A DNA stretch of 7,436 bases from Mucilaginibacter sp. GTDB lineage: Bacteria; Bacteroidota; Bacteroidia; Sphingobacteriales; Sphingobacteriaceae. The translations under genes and the position numbers were made by a program. A model generated the notes under the pieces. It was given only the letters and a program-made list of their open reading frames with translations. It had not been told where the DNA came from and did no database searches. Below are positions 1 to 6,222 of the stretch, in pieces (positions within the stretch are counted from its first letter, which is position 1; every line of letters begins with the position of its first letter). The stretch covers positions 1 to 7,436 of the forward strand of contig JAFAKI010000344.1 of assembly GCA_019235595.1 (NCBI GenBank), in the 5' to 3' direction.

Positions 1-1
1 G

Positions 2-1276
2 GTAGATGGTAACCGCAAGCAAGCGGAAGAGTTTGCCTGGCAGGCTATTGATTTGTTAAACGATCAACCCGACTCGAAGGCAAAAGCGATGGCCTACAGC
101 AACCTGTCGCAGTTGACCATGATCTATAACCAGTATCCTGAAGCGGTGTACTGGGGAGAAAAAGCCATTTTTATTGCCAAACAACTAGGTGACGAAGAAA
201 TACTCTCGCATGCGTTAAATAACGTAGGTACTGTAAAAATGCGGCTCGGACCAACACGGCAAGAAGGGCTCAATATTTTGCAGCAAAGCCTGGATATCGC
301 CCTGAAAAACTCTTATCACGAGCACGCTGCTCGCGCTTATTCCAATCTCGGTTGCAATGGAATTTTGCTCAAAGATTACCCTTTTGCAAAAAAAGTACTG
401 GAAGCTGGTCTTAGGTATTGCGAAGAAAGAGACATGGACACTTGGGTGAATCATCTATCCGGGTACTTGGCCAAACTAAAACTCGAAACCGGGCAATGGG
501 CGGAGGCCTATCATCTGGCAGATAACCTGATCAATAACACCAATCAGGGGACTATTTTTAAGATCGGCGCAATGGCTATTGTCGCTACTATAAAAATGCG
601 GAAGGGTGATACTGATGTGTTGCCACTTTTAACCGAGGCACGATCAAAGGCTTTTGGAACGATGGAACTGCAAAGGATCATACCCGTATTAGCTGCATTG
701 CTGGAATATGAATGGATTACAGGCAAAACGCTGACAGATGACAGAGCCGTTGATTTTGCTATTACAACGCTGGAACAGGCGGGCGATGCCGATATGGATA
801 ATGAGTTTGCCTACTGGCTGCTAAAAGCCAGGCAAAAGTATATACCGTTTCATAAATCGCACTACAGCTATAATGATGCAATCAGATGGGAAAAACTAGG
901 GTGCCCGTATGAGCAGGCACTGGCGCTATTTAATGGCGATGAAGACGGCAAAAAAAAAGCCATTTGTATGGTGCAGGAATTGGGAGCAACAGCGGTATAT
1001 GAAAAATTAAAAATGGAAATGCGCGCTTCGGGAATCAAAAGTATCCCGCGCGGGGTGCGTGAAACAACTAAAGCCAATGTTGCCCGCTTAACAGAACGTG
1101 AAGTCGATGTTTTAAAATTATTGAAAGAAGGGATGCAGAATAAGGAAATAGCCGATCGACTTTTTATATCAGCCAAAACGGTCGACCACCACATCACGTC
1201 CATTCTTTTCAAGCTTGATGTAAACACAAGGGTGAAGGCTGTTCATGAGGCCATCAACCTTGAAATTATAAAATAG
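2..1276 (+). CDS. TPR-repeat LuxR-family transcriptional regulator (C-terminal 424 aa; 5' end outside window)
   Basis: This is the C-terminal part of a large cytoplasmic regulator; the frame is open to the left edge, so the gene starts upstream. The TTG at 53 is only an internal codon. Residues about 1-230 of the fragment are helical TPR-like repeats, with typical pieces such as AMAYSNLSQLTMIYNQYPEA and HALNNVGTVKMRLG. Residues 363-424 form a GerE/LuxR helix-turn-helix beginning LTEREVDVLKLLKEG and containing NKEIADRLFISAKTVDHHI. Just before it is the linker SGIKSIPRGVRETTKAN, close to the IPRGPRPxTRANPAGLT linker of large ATPase-LuxR (MalT/LAL-like) regulators. By that likeness the missing N-terminus probably carries a P-loop ATPase or other signal-input domain, but it cannot be seen here. 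The DUF4242 gene follows after 95 bp and is a possible target. The gene ends in TAG with no U-tract terminator after it. Confidence 0.93.
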   Translation, partial: VDGNRKQAEEFAWQAIDLLNDQPDSKAKAMAYSNLSQLTMIYNQYPEAVYWGEKAIFIAKQLGDEEILSHALNNVGTVKMRLGPTRQEGLNILQQSLDIALKNSYHEHAARAYSNLGCNGILLKDYPFAKKVLEAGLRYCEERDMDTWVNHLSGYLAKLKLETGQWAEAYHLADNLINNTNQGTIFKIGAMAIVATIKMRKGDTDVLPLLTEARSKAFGTMELQRIIPVLAALLEYEWITGKTLTDDRAVDFAITTLEQAGDADMDNEFAYWLLKARQKYIPFHKSHYSYNDAIRWEKLGCPYEQALALFNGDEDGKKKAICMVQELGATAVYEKLKMEMRASGIKSIPRGVRETTKANVARLTEREVDVLKLLKEGMQNKEIADRLFISAKTVDHHITSILFKLDVNTRVKAVHEAINLEIIK

Positions 1277-1293
1277 GGTGTCTGTCCGGGATA

Positions 1294-1312
1294 TATAGGG
1301 TATATCCCTATA
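1294..1312. promoter_or_regulatory. 19-bp inverted repeat, candidate operator for the DUF4242 gene
   Basis: TATAGGG (1294-1300) and CCCTATA (1306-1312) form perfect 7-bp arms around a 5-bp spacer. The centre, at 1303, is about 42-44 bases upstream of the start site expected from the -7 element at 1334-1341, the usual place for a LuxR- or Crp-type activator. No U-tract follows, so it does not look like a terminator for the upstream regulator gene. That the adjacent LuxR-type protein binds here is inference. Confidence 0.5.
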
Positions 1313-1341
1313 GTTGGATATAAGGCGCACCTTTAAATTTG
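1313..1341 (+). promoter_or_regulatory. Bacteroidota-type promoter for the DUF4242 gene
   Basis: TAAATTTG (1334-1341) matches the Bacteroidota -7 consensus TAnnTTTG exactly. GTTG (1313-1316) serves as a -33 element after a 17-bp gap. Transcription would start near 1345, giving a leader of about 25 nt before the ATG at 1372. Confidence 0.6.
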
Positions 1342-1371
1342 TTGTTATTACGATCATTAAAAATTACCAGC

Positions 1372-1653
1372 ATGAAAAAATTTGTAATAGAAAGAATTTT
1401 GCCCGGAGCCGGGAATCTTTCGCCAGAAGAGCTACAGGCTATTTCGCAATTATCCTGCGATGTTGTTCAGCAAATAGGAAAGCCCTATTACTGGATACAA
1501 TCCTACGTTACCGACGATAAGATCTATTGTGTACACATTGCCGAAAGTGAAGAAGTGATACGCGAACATGCACGGCTCGGCAATTTCCCGATCAATACGG
1601 TATCAGAAGTAAAAACCATCATCGATCCATTGACCAGCAATTTGTTAAAGTAA
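1372..1653 (+). CDS. DUF4242 (SCO4226-like) small protein, 93 aa
   Basis: The protein matches the DUF4242 pattern: KKFVIERILPGAG at the N-terminus, YYWIQSYVTDDKIYCVHIAES in the middle and a C-terminal INTVSEVKTIIDP. The family has a ferredoxin-like fold of about 80-95 residues, and the Streptomyces member SCO4226 has been described as nickel-binding. The physiological role is not established and metal binding here is not shown. There is no signal peptide or membrane segment, so it is probably cytoplasmic. ATG 1372 is chosen over an in-frame TTG at 1339 because the 11 extra residues would overlap the predicted -7 element and do not fit the family start. The upstream region is A-rich without a Shine-Dalgarno, as usual in Bacteroidota. 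It lies 95 bp behind the TPR/LuxR regulator on the same strand but has its own promoter. Confidence 0.88.
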   Translation: MKKFVIERILPGAGNLSPEELQAISQLSCDVVQQIGKPYYWIQSYVTDDKIYCVHIAESEEVIREHARLGNFPINTVSEVKTIIDPLTSNLLK

Positions 1654-1659
1654 TAGCCT

Positions 1660-1813
1660 CGTGTCGACTCACCCCGAATGCGCTACGCTGTTCGACCCTC
1701 TCTATGACAAGTCATAAAGAGGGTGAAAAACAAAACAAAAAATAACCCTCTTTACCGCTTGCGGTAGAGAGGGTGGTCGAGCGTAGCAATGACCGGGTGA
1801 GTCAAATAGGCGA
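1660..1813. repeat. Double-hairpin palindromic repeat, copy 1
   Basis: The element is bounded by GACTCACCC (1666-1674) and its inverse GGGTGAGTC (1795-1803). Inside are GCTACGCT (1682-1689) and AGCGTAGC (1780-1787), then two hairpins: 1695-1708 with 1711-1724 (14-bp arms, one C:A mismatch) and 1745-1758 with 1761-1774 (14-bp arms, one G:T pair), separated by an A-rich linker. Bases 1746-1813 are identical to 2948-3015 of copy 2, and similarity also extends a few bases outside the inverted ends, so the true borders may be near 1660 and 1813. It fills the convergent gap between the DUF4242 and protease genes. It resembles REP/BIME- or MITE-like non-autonomous repeats; no target-site duplication is clear. 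Confidence 0.9.
1725..1774 (-). terminator. Intrinsic terminator for the HtrA-like protease gene, built from repeat copy 1
   Basis: Read on the minus strand, the 14-bp hairpin at 1774-1745 (2-nt loop) is followed directly by the T-rich tract TATTTTTTGTTTTGTTTTTC (1744-1725). It starts 46 bp after the protease stop codon. On the plus strand the hairpins are followed by A-rich or mixed sequence, so it should not work as an intrinsic terminator for the DUF4242 gene. Confidence 0.65.
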
Positions 1814-1819
1814 GATACC

Positions 1820-2740
1820 TTACCGCTCCGCTGGGGTTACGCGCAGCTCCTTCTTCTGATTATTGCGTAAAACGCTTATGTACTGAAACTGCCCTACCTT
1901 ATCGCCGGTGAGCATTTTAAACAGTTGATCGGATGTTTCCACCATTTTATCATTGAAGGCATAAATAATGTCGCCGCTTAGTAATCCTCCTTTGTCTGCG
2001 GGACTATTATTTTCGATCTGTGTAATAAACAGCGCCTGCTGGTTTTTTAAATGGTGAATGGTACGCAGCTTAGGCACCAAACCTATTTGCTGCAAACTAG
2101 CACCAATGTAAGCCCGCTTTACTTTTCCATGGCGTATCAGGCTGTCTGCTACCGATTTGGCTGTATTGATACTGATGGCAAAACACAAGCCCTGTGCGCC
2201 GCGGATCATGGCTGTATTTACCCCAATTACCTCCCCATCTGCATTAATAAGTGGACCGCCGGAATTGCCGGGGTTCAAGGATGCATCGGTTTGAATCATG
2301 CTGTCCATGCTGACACCTGTTTCGCTGTTCAGGGTTCGCCCCAAAGCGCTGACAACACCTGCGGTGACGGTATGCTGAAAACCGAGCGGGTTGCCTATAG
2401 CTATAGCCAGTTGCCCAATCTGTAAACTATCTGAATCGCCTAAAATAGCTGGCGTATAATCCGTAGCGTCAATCTTTAAAATAGCCAGGTCGGTATAAGG
2501 ATCTTCGCCTATTAGCGTGGCGTGGTGTATGCTCCCGTCATACAATATACTTCGTAAATGCTTGGCCTTTTTAACTACGTGGCTATTGGTAAACAAATAA
2601 CCATCGGATGAAAATAAAAACCCGGTGCCCGTACCGGTTATTGCCTCGCGCCCTTCGTTCATAGCATACTGTTCGATCTTTACCACAGAAGTGCGCAGTT
2701 TTTCAACGGCATTAATAATTATTTGTGAATATGAATCCAT
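1820..2740 (-). CDS. HtrA/DegP-like trypsin-fold serine protease with one PDZ domain, predicted cytoplasmic
   Basis: An S1C-type serine endopeptidase of 306 aa. The catalytic triad is visible: His54 in TNSHVV, Asp84 in DPYTDLAILKI and Ser160 in NPGNSGGPL. Supporting family motifs are GTGTGFLFSSDGY (about 36-48), AIAIGNPLGFQHTVTAGVVS and GLCFAISI. Residues about 210-303 form a single PDZ domain with NNSPADKGGLLSGDIIYAFN. Unlike typical DegP/HtrA there is no signal peptide or N-terminal membrane anchor, and only one PDZ is present, so the protein is probably cytoplasmic. The start at 2740 (MDSYSQ) is preferred; an in-frame ATG at 2770 would add MGLFFVGRSV, which is short, does not form a full signal peptide, and cannot be excluded. 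The family degrades or refolds damaged proteins; the substrate here is unknown. The gene stands alone between two direct copies of a palindromic repeat. Confidence 0.93.
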   Translation of the reverse strand: MDSYSQIIINAVEKLRTSVVKIEQYAMNEGREAITGTGTGFLFSSDGYLFTNSHVVKKAKHLRSILYDGSIHHATLIGEDPYTDLAILKIDATDYTPAILGDSDSLQIGQLAIAIGNPLGFQHTVTAGVVSALGRTLNSETGVSMDSMIQTDASLNPGNSGGPLINADGEVIGVNTAMIRGAQGLCFAISINTAKSVADSLIRHGKVKRAYIGASLQQIGLVPKLRTIHHLKNQQALFITQIENNSPADKGGLLSGDIIYAFNDKMVETSDQLFKMLTGDKVGQFQYISVLRNNQKKELRVTPAER

Positions 2741-2784
2741 AACTGACCGACCCACAAAAAACAAACCCATTGATTTTTAGGAAC

Positions 2785-2819
2785 AAAATGACAGTTCAGG
2801 CCTGCTGAGTTGTCATTTT
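2785..2819. promoter_or_regulatory. 35-nt perfect-length hairpin upstream of the protease gene
   Basis: AAAATGACA (2785-2793) pairs with TGTCATTTT (2811-2819). Inside this come two possible G:T pairs and TCAG (2796-2799) with CTGA (2805-2808), leaving a 5-nt loop. The stem is therefore 15 pairs if the wobbles count. It lies 45-79 bp before the protease start. A second small hairpin, AAAGCG/CGCTTT (2826-2842), lies just beyond it and is followed on the minus strand by a short T run. The pair could be an operator, a 5'-leader structure or a leftover terminator; the sequence does not decide. No clean TAnnTTTG promoter was found here; the best match, TCATTTTG on the minus strand (about 2783-2790), overlaps the hairpin. 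Confidence 0.55.
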
Positions 2820-2867
2820 TGAGAAAAAGCGACTTACGCTTTGGCACATGGTTCAGAATGATGGCTC

Positions 2868-3015
2868 CGTGTGGACTCACCCCGAATACGCTGCGCTGTT
2901 CGACCCTCTCTCCGCTACGCGGAAAGAGGGTTAAAAAATTAAAAAACCCCTCTTTACCGCTTGCGGTAGAGAGGGTGGTCGAGCGTAGCAATGACCGGGT
3001 GAGTCAAATAGGCGA
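2868..3015. repeat. Double-hairpin palindromic repeat, copy 2
   Basis: Same design and same orientation as copy 1: GACTCACCC (2874-2882) and GGGTGAGTC (2997-3005) outside, GCTGCGCT (2890-2897) facing AGCGTAGC (2982-2989) with one G:T pair, then hairpins 2903-2915/2919-2931 and 2948-2960/2963-2975. The first hairpin has a different upper stem from copy 1 (TCCGC/GCGGA instead of TATGAC/GTCATA), yet pairing is kept, while the second half is identical for 68 bases. It accounts for half of the 301-bp gap between the protease start and the SGNH stop. Confidence 0.9.
2932..2975 (-). terminator. Intrinsic terminator for the cdd-SGNH unit, built from repeat copy 2
   Basis: On the minus strand the 13-bp hairpin 2975-2948 is followed by GTTTTTTAATTTTTTA (2947-2932). 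It starts 66 bp after the SGNH-hydrolase stop codon. This would separate the SGNH gene from the protease gene transcriptionally. Confidence 0.65.
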
Positions 3016-3041
3016 TTTGCTTAACGTAATATAATCGACAC

Positions 3042-3701
3042 TTAATTCACATAGGGCTTCAGCACCTTTTGCCAGCGGTCGTAACCTTTACTGTTCAGGT
3101 GCAAATAATCCCCTTCAAAAAGAGAAGAATCAGGCCTTGTAGTTCCCGGTTTAAATATCGACGGATTCATATCGATATACAGGCTGTTTGGTTTGCCTGA
3201 CAGATATTTTTTCACCATTGCGTTGGCCTTATCTACGTCGGGGCGAAACTTTTCCCTCACCGGCGCATATTTTGCCGAAAGATAATAGATCTTCGCATTG
3301 GGTAGTTTTTTTCTGATCATCACCCAAAGCGTTTTAAAACTGGCATAAACCGAATCCGCTGTTTTGCCATAGGCGATATCATTCTCGCCTGCATAAATGA
3401 ATATTTTACGCGGGTGATAGGGAAATAAAATATAAGGCGTATAGTATTTTGTTAATTGTGACAACTCGCAGCCGCCTACTCCTCGGCGGATGATGGGTTT
3501 ATCGGCAAAACGTTGTTCCAGATCAGTCCACTTTCGGATGGATGAGCTGCCGATGAACAGAATTCCATTTGGCTTGGGAAACTTTAAACTATCCTGGTGT
3601 TTGAATGCCCTGATCTCGTTATCGTAAGGAAAACCACTTTGCGCGAATGTGGTTAAGCTGACAAGTGAAACAATAGTTAACAGAAGGAATTTCAGTTTCA
3701 T
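3042..3701 (-). CDS. Secreted SGNH/GDSL-family hydrolase
   Basis: A 219-aa esterase/lipase-like enzyme of the SGNH superfamily. Residues 1-20 form a signal peptide (MKLKF, a hydrophobic stretch, then TTFAQS), so the mature protein is exported to the periplasm or outside. The four family blocks are present: FIGSSSIRKW with the likely nucleophile Ser53 (GSS replaces the classic GDS), the oxyanion-hole glycine in RGVGG (about 74-77), GEND with Asn107, and GDYLHLN with Asp198 and His201 in the DxxH spacing. The platelet-activating-factor acetylhydrolase-like SGNH group often acts on acetylated sugars or lipids, but the substrate cannot be told from sequence. Its ATG overlaps the stop of the cytidine deaminase gene by 4 nt (ATGA), which suggests translational coupling. 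A repeat-derived terminator follows. Confidence 0.93.
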   Translation of the reverse strand: MKLKFLLLTIVSLVSLTTFAQSGFPYDNEIRAFKHQDSLKFPKPNGILFIGSSSIRKWTDLEQRFADKPIIRRGVGGCELSQLTKYYTPYILFPYHPRKIFIYAGENDIAYGKTADSVYASFKTLWVMIRKKLPNAKIYYLSAKYAPVREKFRPDVDKANAMVKKYLSGKPNSLYIDMNPSIFKPGTTRPDSSLFEGDYLHLNSKGYDRWQKVLKPYVN

Positions 3702-4195
3702 CGGTTTTTATTGGTTAGCCTGTCTTCAAAAAACAAAAATGGCAAAAAACTTTCGACACCGGTTGCTACCCACACAGGTCCTTGCCGGCAATACAGCAAC
3801 ATTTTTATTGCACTGCCTTGCTTCTTTTCATACTCCGCCAATACCTGCAAACAAGCACCGCAGGATGTTACGGGCTTAGTCAATTGAAATTCGTCGGTAT
3901 GGGCAGTAATAGCCATTGTTTCGATAGGATCATCAGCGTGATTGGCTCCCCAATTAAACAGCGCTACCCGCTCGGCACAAAGACCGGATGGATAGGCCGC
4001 ATTTTCCTGATTACTGGCATGCAATATTTTACCGCTTCGCAATTGCATTGCCACCCCAACCTTGAACTTACTGTAAGGCGAATGCGATGTTTCCAACGCT
4101 TTTACGGCTTCATGGCAAAGCTGCTGGTCGGCTTGATCCAATTCCTCAATTGAGGTGTATTCTCTGAAGCTTATTTTTATTTCGTGATCGATCAT
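3698..4195 (-). CDS. cdd: Cytidine deaminase
   Basis: A 165-aa zinc-dependent deaminase that converts cytidine and deoxycytidine to uridine and deoxyuridine in pyrimidine salvage; cytoplasmic. The zinc site is clear: Cys73 and the proton-shuttling Glu75 in NAAYPSGLCAER, then Cys112 and Cys115 in TSCGACLQV (a variant of the usual SPCGACRQ). SHSPYSKFKVGVAM near residue 38 and NQENAAYP are family substrate-side motifs. The start at 4195 (MIDHEIKISF) is preferred to an in-frame ATG at 4210 (five extra residues), since Bacteroidota homologues begin in this short polar style; this choice is not certain. The gene overlaps the SGNH-hydrolase start by 4 nt. It lies 126 bp after parE, with a palindromic element between, so it may be read through from parE or have its own weak promoter. 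Confidence 0.95.
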   Translation of the reverse strand: MIDHEIKISFREYTSIEELDQADQQLCHEAVKALETSHSPYSKFKVGVAMQLRSGKILHASNQENAAYPSGLCAERVALFNWGANHADDPIETMAITAHTDEFQLTKPVTSCGACLQVLAEYEKKQGSAIKMLLYCRQGPVWVATGVESFLPFLFFEDRLTNKNR

Positions 4196-4242
4196 TTGGT
4201 ATCTGCCCAATTAAAAAGGGGATACAATATAAGGAATTTTAA

Positions 4243-4321
4243 CCGTTGATTCATATGTTTTATAGATTCCGTTGATTTTTTACAAGTATCAGCGACATCT
4301 ATAAATCACGTAAATCAACGG
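4243..4321. repeat. 79-bp imperfect palindrome between parE and cdd
   Basis: The left arm 4243-4276 and the inverse of 4288-4321 align without gaps at 27 of 34 positions, around an 11-bp centre. Each arm starts with CCGTTGATT, shares TTTATAGAT and ends in a second CGTTGAT-like block, so each arm is also a short direct repeat with 26-bp period (CCGTTGATT at 4243 and 4269). An alternative perfect 10-bp stem joins 4269-4278 with 4312-4321. The element begins next to the parE stop codon. No U-tract follows on the minus strand, so a terminator role is weak. It resembles dispersed intergenic repeats of Bacteroidota. Confidence 0.75.
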
Positions 4322-6214
4322 TCACACCGCTACCGGCAACTCTTCTTCCGGTTCCGTAGTTATATTCGGATTAACACTTTCATCATCCTTTTCTACCCTC
4401 AACTCACGTATGATATGCTGCTGACGATCAGGCGTATTTTTGCCCATAAAGTATTCCAGCAGACTCTTGATGTTGGCGTCTTTCAGGATAACCGGATCGA
4501 GGCGAATATCTTTGCCGATGAATAAACCAAACTCTTCAGGTGATATCTCACCCAAACCTTTAAAGCGGGTGATCTCGGGCTTGTTACCTAATTTGGCTAT
4601 GGCGTTACGGCGTTCTTCGTCGCTATAGCAATAGATGGTCTCCTTTTTATTGCGTACGCGGAATAAAGGCGTTTGCAGGATAGAAACGTGACCTGCCTTT
4701 ACCAAATCCGGAAAAAACTGCAGGAAGAAGGTCATCATCAACAGTCGGATGTGCATACCGTCCACATCGGCATCGGTAGCGATCACGATGTTATTGTAAC
4801 GTAAGCCATCCAGACCGTCCTCTATATTCAAAGCATGCTGAAGCAGATTGAATTCCTCGTTCTCATAAACCACTTTTTTGGTCAAACCAAAACAATTTAG
4901 CGGTTTACCCTTCAAGCTGAAAACCGCCTGGGTTTGCACATCACGGGATTTGGTGATAGACCCGCTGGCCGAGTCACCCTCGGTAATGAATAGTGTGGTA
5001 TCCTGTTTGCGCTCGTGGTTATCATCGAAGTGCAATTTGCAGTCGCGCAGTTTACGGTTGTGTAATGATGCTTTTTTTGCACGTTCATTCGCCAGTTTTT
5101 TGATACCGGCTATATCCTTACGCTCACGTTCAGATTGCAAAATCCGTTTTAATAAAGCATCAGCCGTAGACGGATTTTTGTGCAAGTAATTATCCAGTTC
5201 CTTTTTAACAAAGTCGTTAATAAAAGTACGGACTGAAGGCCCTTCAGGACCAATATTTTGAGAACCCAGCTTGGTTTTGGTCTGCGACTCAAACACAGGC
5301 TCCTGAACCTTTATTGCGATAGCACCTATAATAGACGCACGGATATCCGAAGCGTCAAATTCCTTTTTATAGAATTCTTTCAATGTTCTCACCACCGCCT
5401 CACGGAAAGCCGCCTGGTGCGTACCACCTTGTGTGGTATGCTGACCGTTTACGAATGAATAATACTCCTCGCCATATTGCTGACCGTGGGTCATGGCGAT
5501 CTCGATATCCTCCCCTTTCAGGTGGATAATCGGGTAGCGCATCGTTTCCTGGTCGGCATTGCGGGCTAACAGGTCGTGCAAGCCTTTTTCAGAAAAATAT
5601 TTCTGACCGTTGAAATTGATCGTCAACCCTGAATTCAGGAACACATAGTTCCAGATCATATTCTCAACAAACTCCGGTATAAAGTGATAATGCCTGAAAA
5701 TGGTATCGTCGGGCGTAAAATTGATGGCCGTACCGTTGCGTTGGGTGGTTTCCTTTTCTGCCTCATCGTGTATCAATTCACCTTTAGCAAATTCAGCAAT
5801 TTTGGTTTTGCTATCGCGATAGGATTGCACGGTAAATGAATTAGAAAGTGCATTTACCGCTTTAGTACCCACCCCGTTCAAACCTACCGATTTCTGGAAA
5901 GCCTTGCTATCGTATTTACCACCTGTATTGATCTTGGACACGCAATCGATCACTTTCCCCAACGGAATACCACGACCATAATCTCGCACGCTCACTTTAT
6001 GGTCGCTCAGGTTTACATCAATGGTTTTACCTGCACCCATCACAAATTCGTCGATAGAGTTATCGATGATCTCCTTCAGCAACACATAGATGCCATCATC
6101 ATAAGCCGAACCGTCACCCAGTTTACCAATGTACATACCGGGGCGCAGGCGTATGTGTTCCTTCCAGTCGAGCGACCGTATACTATCTTCACTATAATCT
6201 ATTGGTTGTGCCAT
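4322..6214 (-). CDS. parE: DNA topoisomerase IV subunit B (ParE), ATPase and Toprim subunit
   Basis: A 630-aa type IIA topoisomerase B subunit that, with ParC, decatenates daughter chromosomes using ATP. The GHKL ATPase domain shows Glu48 and Asn52 in LLKEIIDNSIDE, Asp78 in RDYGRGIP, and the lid GLNGVGTKAVNALS (111-124). The transducer domain holds QTKTKLGS (311-318; Gln311 and Lys313 sense ATP). The Toprim domain has EGDSASG with Glu412, and ATDADVDGMHIR with Asp481 and Asp483 for metal binding; RFKGLGE follows at 550-556. The C-terminus ends in FMGKNTPDRQQH and an acidic tail, lacking the GyrB ending, which favours ParE over GyrB. The start at 6214 (MAQPIDYSED) is chosen because the in-frame extension to 6298 would translate an 8-bp repeat array and the promoter region. 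No parC is adjacent in the window. Confidence 0.95.
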   Translation of the reverse strand: MAQPIDYSEDSIRSLDWKEHIRLRPGMYIGKLGDGSAYDDGIYVLLKEIIDNSIDEFVMGAGKTIDVNLSDHKVSVRDYGRGIPLGKVIDCVSKINTGGKYDSKAFQKSVGLNGVGTKAVNALSNSFTVQSYRDSKTKIAEFAKGELIHDEAEKETTQRNGTAINFTPDDTIFRHYHFIPEFVENMIWNYVFLNSGLTINFNGQKYFSEKGLHDLLARNADQETMRYPIIHLKGEDIEIAMTHGQQYGEEYYSFVNGQHTTQGGTHQAAFREAVVRTLKEFYKKEFDASDIRASIIGAIAIKVQEPVFESQTKTKLGSQNIGPEGPSVRTFINDFVKKELDNYLHKNPSTADALLKRILQSERERKDIAGIKKLANERAKKASLHNRKLRDCKLHFDDNHERKQDTTLFITEGDSASGSITKSRDVQTQAVFSLKGKPLNCFGLTKKVVYENEEFNLLQHALNIEDGLDGLRYNNIVIATDADVDGMHIRLLMMTFFLQFFPDLVKAGHVSILQTPLFRVRNKKETIYCYSDEERRNAIAKLGNKPEITRFKGLGEISPEEFGLFIGKDIRLDPVILKDANIKSLLEYFMGKNTPDRQQHIIRELRVEKDDESVNPNITTEPEEELPVAV

Positions 6215-6222
6215 CTTTTTTG

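Noticed and set aside
1294..1312. Terminator for the LuxR-type regulator gene
   Set aside because: The stem is AT-rich, only 7 bp, and has no T tract after it; an operator role fits its position better.
1314..1520. 68-aa plus-strand frame overlapping the DUF4242 gene
   Set aside because: It covers the promoter region and reads the DUF4242 gene out of frame, while the DUF4242 frame has clear family motifs.
2738..2770. Longer protease start giving MGLFFVGRSV as a signal peptide
   Set aside because: The segment is too short for a signal peptide, has no cleavage site and runs straight into a polar helix; kept only as an alternative start.
2719..3034. Open frames of 74 and 90 aa over repeat copy 2 and the protease leader
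   Set aside because: Their sequence comes from the palindromic repeat and hairpin; no domain signal.
4322..6214. Assignment as gyrB
   Set aside because: The C-terminus lacks the GyrB-type ending and the length and Toprim surroundings fit Bacteroidota ParE.
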